Source: Burkholderiaceae bacterium (GTDB lineage: Bacteria; Pseudomonadota; Gammaproteobacteria; Burkholderiales; Burkholderiaceae_D). Taken from it: a DNA stretch of 64,000 nucleotides. A program made the position numbers and the translations under genes. Below, one piece after another: positions 62,183-64,000 of this stretch. The stretch covers positions 1 through 64,000 of the forward strand of contig JAOASL010000035.1 of the NCBI GenBank assembly GCA_030158675.1, read 5' to 3'. How positions within the stretch are numbered: the stretch's first letter is position 1; each line of letters opens with the position of its first letter. Under the pieces are notes generated by a model, which was given only the letters and a program-made list of their open reading frames with translations, did no database searches and was not told the DNA's origin.

Positions 62183-62704
62183 GAGCCTGTCCCCGAATAC
62201 CTTCCTGAATTTCATCACCTTCGGCGCCACCACAAATGCGCAGTACGACTGCAGCGGGTGGTTCAGGAAATAATTCTGGTGGTGCTCCTCGGCGCGATAG
62301 AACGCGGGCGCCTCGGCCAGCTCGGTCACGATGGGCGCATCCCATACATGCGCCATCTCGGCGATCACCTGCTTCGCCGTTGCCATCTGCTCCGGACCGT
62401 TCGTGAAAATCACTGAACGGTATTGCGTGCCAACATCGTTGCCTTGCTGGTTCAGCGTGGTCGGATCGTGGATGGTGAAAAAAATCTCGAGGATGTCGCG
62501 GTAACTGACCAGCACAGGATCAAAATGCACCCGCACGACCTCGGCATGGCCGGTGCTGCCGTCGCACACCTGCTCGTAGGAAGGATCGACGACATGGCCG
62601 CCGCTGTAGCCGGACTCGACCTGCTGCACACCGCGTAGCTCCTGATAGACCGCCTCGAGGCACCAGAAGCATCCGCCTCCGAGGGTTGCAATTTCTGTCG
62701 TCAT
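62174..62704 (-). CDS. msrA: Peptide methionine-(S)-S-oxide reductase
   Basis: 176-aa MsrA repairing oxidised methionine. The catalytic cysteine is C12 in GGGCFWCLEAVYQEL; GYSGGHV, GHAEVVRVHFDP and RSVIFTN follow in order. No signal peptide, so cytosolic. GGAGCG precedes the ATG at 62704; a longer frame upstream to 62803 is not conserved. Confidence 0.95.
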   Translation of the reverse strand: MTTEIATLGGGCFWCLEAVYQELRGVQQVESGYSGGHVVDPSYEQVCDGSTGHAEVVRVHFDPVLVSYRDILEIFFTIHDPTTLNQQGNDVGTQYRSVIFTNGPEQMATAKQVIAEMAHVWDAPIVTELAEAPAFYRAEEHHQNYFLNHPLQSYCAFVVAPKVMKFRKVFGDRLRR

Positions 62705-62832
62705 GAGTCGCTCCGTTGCGTGATTACTGTTCGTGCCAACTGTAGCCCAACTCCGGCGGCGCTGCAGACGCCATCGCGCAAGCCTGCGCAAACTGCGTCG
62801 CACCAGCGAGCTCGCTGCATTCAGCGCGCGCC

Positions 62833-63477
62833 TCAGGATCCTGTCCTCAATGCAGGACCCGACGTCGCGAACTCCATCGGCATCGCCGCTATCAGAGACG
62901 GCAATACGATATGGCGCAAGGTGTCGGCGGTGAAGATGCGGTCATTGACGAAAGTCGATCTCGGAACCTGCGGCAAGGCAGCACAAAGCTCGGCCAGACT
63001 GGTCGCCTGCCATTGCCCGTCACTGCCGGGCAGCCATACTGCGCGTCGGACTTCATCATCCACGACCAGCAGCGGATCGTAATGACACCAGACCGCCAGC
63101 AAGTCCTCGAGCCGCTGCGCCGGCACGCCCGACATGACCATGCCATCGTCATGCACTGCCAGCGATACCTGCTTGTCGACGCACCATGCCGTCACGGCAG
63201 CGGGCGACAGAGACTCCAGCGGCAGCAGCGACGCGCCGATGCGCAGCAACGAGAAATACAGCACGATCGCGTCCGGATGTCCGCTGCCGACATAGGCGAC
63301 CGTATCGCCAGAACGCACGCCCCACTCACCTTGCAGGCGCGCCGAGCCACGCTCGATGCGTGACCACAGCCGGCGATAGGTAATGTCGCGGTCGTGCAGC
63401 ATATGCGCGAGCCGGTCAGTGTGCCGGTTCGCCTGCCTTTGCAGCATTGCCAGCATCGAAAATTGTCCTGTCTCCAT
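62833..63477 (-). CDS. AMP-dependent acyl-CoA synthetase/ligase-like protein, N-terminal part only
   Basis: 214-aa protein matching the N-terminal subdomain of ANL-superfamily ligases (ITYRRLWSRIERGSARLQ, GVRSGDTVAYVGSGHPDAIVLYFSLLRIGASLLPL in parts). The phosphate-binding SSGTTGxPK loop and the entire C-terminal catalytic lid are missing: full-length members have 500 or more residues. It is not followed by the remainder in any frame. Either a degenerate fragment or a small ANL-like protein with a non-catalytic role; reading frame is intact and codon use ordinary. Confidence 0.6.
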   Translation of the reverse strand: METGQFSMLAMLQRQANRHTDRLAHMLHDRDITYRRLWSRIERGSARLQGEWGVRSGDTVAYVGSGHPDAIVLYFSLLRIGASLLPLESLSPAAVTAWCVDKQVSLAVHDDGMVMSGVPAQRLEDLLAVWCHYDPLLVVDDEVRRAVWLPGSDGQWQATSLAELCAALPQVPRSTFVNDRIFTADTLRHIVLPSLIAAMPMEFATSGPALRTGS

Positions 63478-63563
63478 GCCGTGATTCTACGCAAGATGTC
63501 GCGGTCTCCCGCGCGGTACGGGCAATTTGGGCATAATTCGGATTCAGAAATTCAAATTCCAGC

Positions 63564-64000
63564 ATGCTCATCCCCACACACCGCGCCGCCGATCCCGAAT
63601 TCGACACCAGCCACTTCCGAGCTGCCCTGTCGCAGTTTGCTACCGGCGTGACAATCATCACCACCCGCGACGAGAACGGCGGCTTCTTCGGCCTGACCGC
63701 CAGCTCATTCAATTCCGTCTCACTGGAACCGCCGCTGGTGCTCTGGAGCCTGGGTGGCGGTTCACGCAGCCTGCCGATATTTTCGGGGAATTCGCATTAC
63801 GTGATCAATATACTGGCCGGCGATCAGGCCTGGCTGGCGGAGCGCTTCGCCAGCCGAATCGACGATCGCTTCGAAGGCGTCGATTACGAGTTGTCGCAGA
63901 CTGGGCTGCCTATTCTGCGCGGCACTTCAGCCTGGTTTGAATGCCACAACCGCAGCCGCTATCCGGAAGGCGATCATGTGATCTTCGTTGGTGAAGTGGA
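63564..64000 (+). CDS. Flavin reductase family protein, truncated by window end
   Basis: The first 145 residues are visible. The flavin reductase-like (DIM6/NTAB) domain shows FATGVTIITTRDENGGFFGLTASSFNSVSLEPPLVLWSL in order (core FGLTASSFNSVSLEPPL), then HYVINILAGDQ and FEGVDYE. Members reduce FMN with NAD(P)H for a partner monooxygenase. The stop codon and the following gene lie outside the window. Confidence 0.88.
   Translation, partial: MLIPTHRAADPEFDTSHFRAALSQFATGVTIITTRDENGGFFGLTASSFNSVSLEPPLVLWSLGGGSRSLPIFSGNSHYVINILAGDQAWLAERFASRIDDRFEGVDYELSQTGLPILRGTSAWFECHNRSRYPEGDHVIFVGEV

Noticed and set aside
1-64000. CRISPR arrays, insertion sequences, prophage or attachment sites
   Set aside because: No regularly spaced repeats, transposase or integrase motifs, or tRNA-adjacent duplications were seen; the only partial tRNA is at the window edge.

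Overview
This 64 kb window (roughly 60% G+C, densely coded, no insertion sequences, prophage or CRISPR seen) looks like chromosomal DNA of a betaproteobacterium of the order Burkholderiales, possibly Oxalobacteraceae. This is inferred from gene content (PHA metabolism, Aat/Bpt pair, RnfB without a membrane anchor next to nth, DUF1841, Tad pilus locus, betaproteobacterial parE-parC arrangement), not from any database search.

Layout. 1-9.6 kb: the 5' part of an initiator tRNA-fMet, a zinc-ribbon NUDIX hydrolase, an ammonium channel with a sigma-54 promoter and NtrC-type palindrome, aat-bpt (N-degron tagging), pyrD, an aldo/keto reductase, and a lutA-lutB-dgkA operon divergent from an IclR regulator. 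9.7-15.7 kb: PBP7-type endopeptidase, thioesterase-nitroreductase pair, DMT transporter and histone-deacetylase-like amidohydrolase, phasin, and an orphan membrane protein. 15.7-21.1 kb: a complete urease operon ureDABCEFG behind a sigma-54 promoter and an NtrC-like site, so ammonium uptake and urea use look co-regulated by nitrogen status. 21.1-27.2 kb: CinA-like protein, EI24 protein, FKBP, a lutC-ghrB-PHA-system operon (lutC is detached from lutAB), 7Fe ferredoxin and a ferredoxin-NADP reductase.

27.2-31.4 kb (minus strand): the most interesting segment, a four-gene operon of DUF2946 small protein, TonB-dependent receptor, Asp-box (BNR) protein with CxCC and CPHH motifs, and a periplasmic thioredoxin-like protein. 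The DUF2946 protein has both a CLLC motif and a C-terminal RAPP motif three residues before its stop. These are the two elements of the copper-sensing upstream ORF described for the Bordetella pertussis bfrG operon. I read the operon as copper-repressed copper acquisition.

31.8-46.2 kb: intracellular PHB depolymerase, ICMT-like methyltransferase, rnfB-nth-TMEM165-DUF1841 operon, two single-haem cytochromes c, MoxR ATPase plus VWA (CoxE-like) pair, parE-parC-MBL hydrolase, and a secreted alpha/beta hydrolase preceded by a near-perfect 33-bp palindrome. 46.2-58.3 kb (minus strand): a full Tad/Flp pilus locus running flp-tadV-rcpC-rcpA-lipoprotein-tadG-tadE-tadE-tadZ-tadA-tadB-tadC-tadD. 58.8-64 kb: thpR, tcdA, MFS transporter-pdxH, msrA, an acyl-CoA-ligase N-terminal fragment, and the start of a flavin reductase gene that runs off the window.
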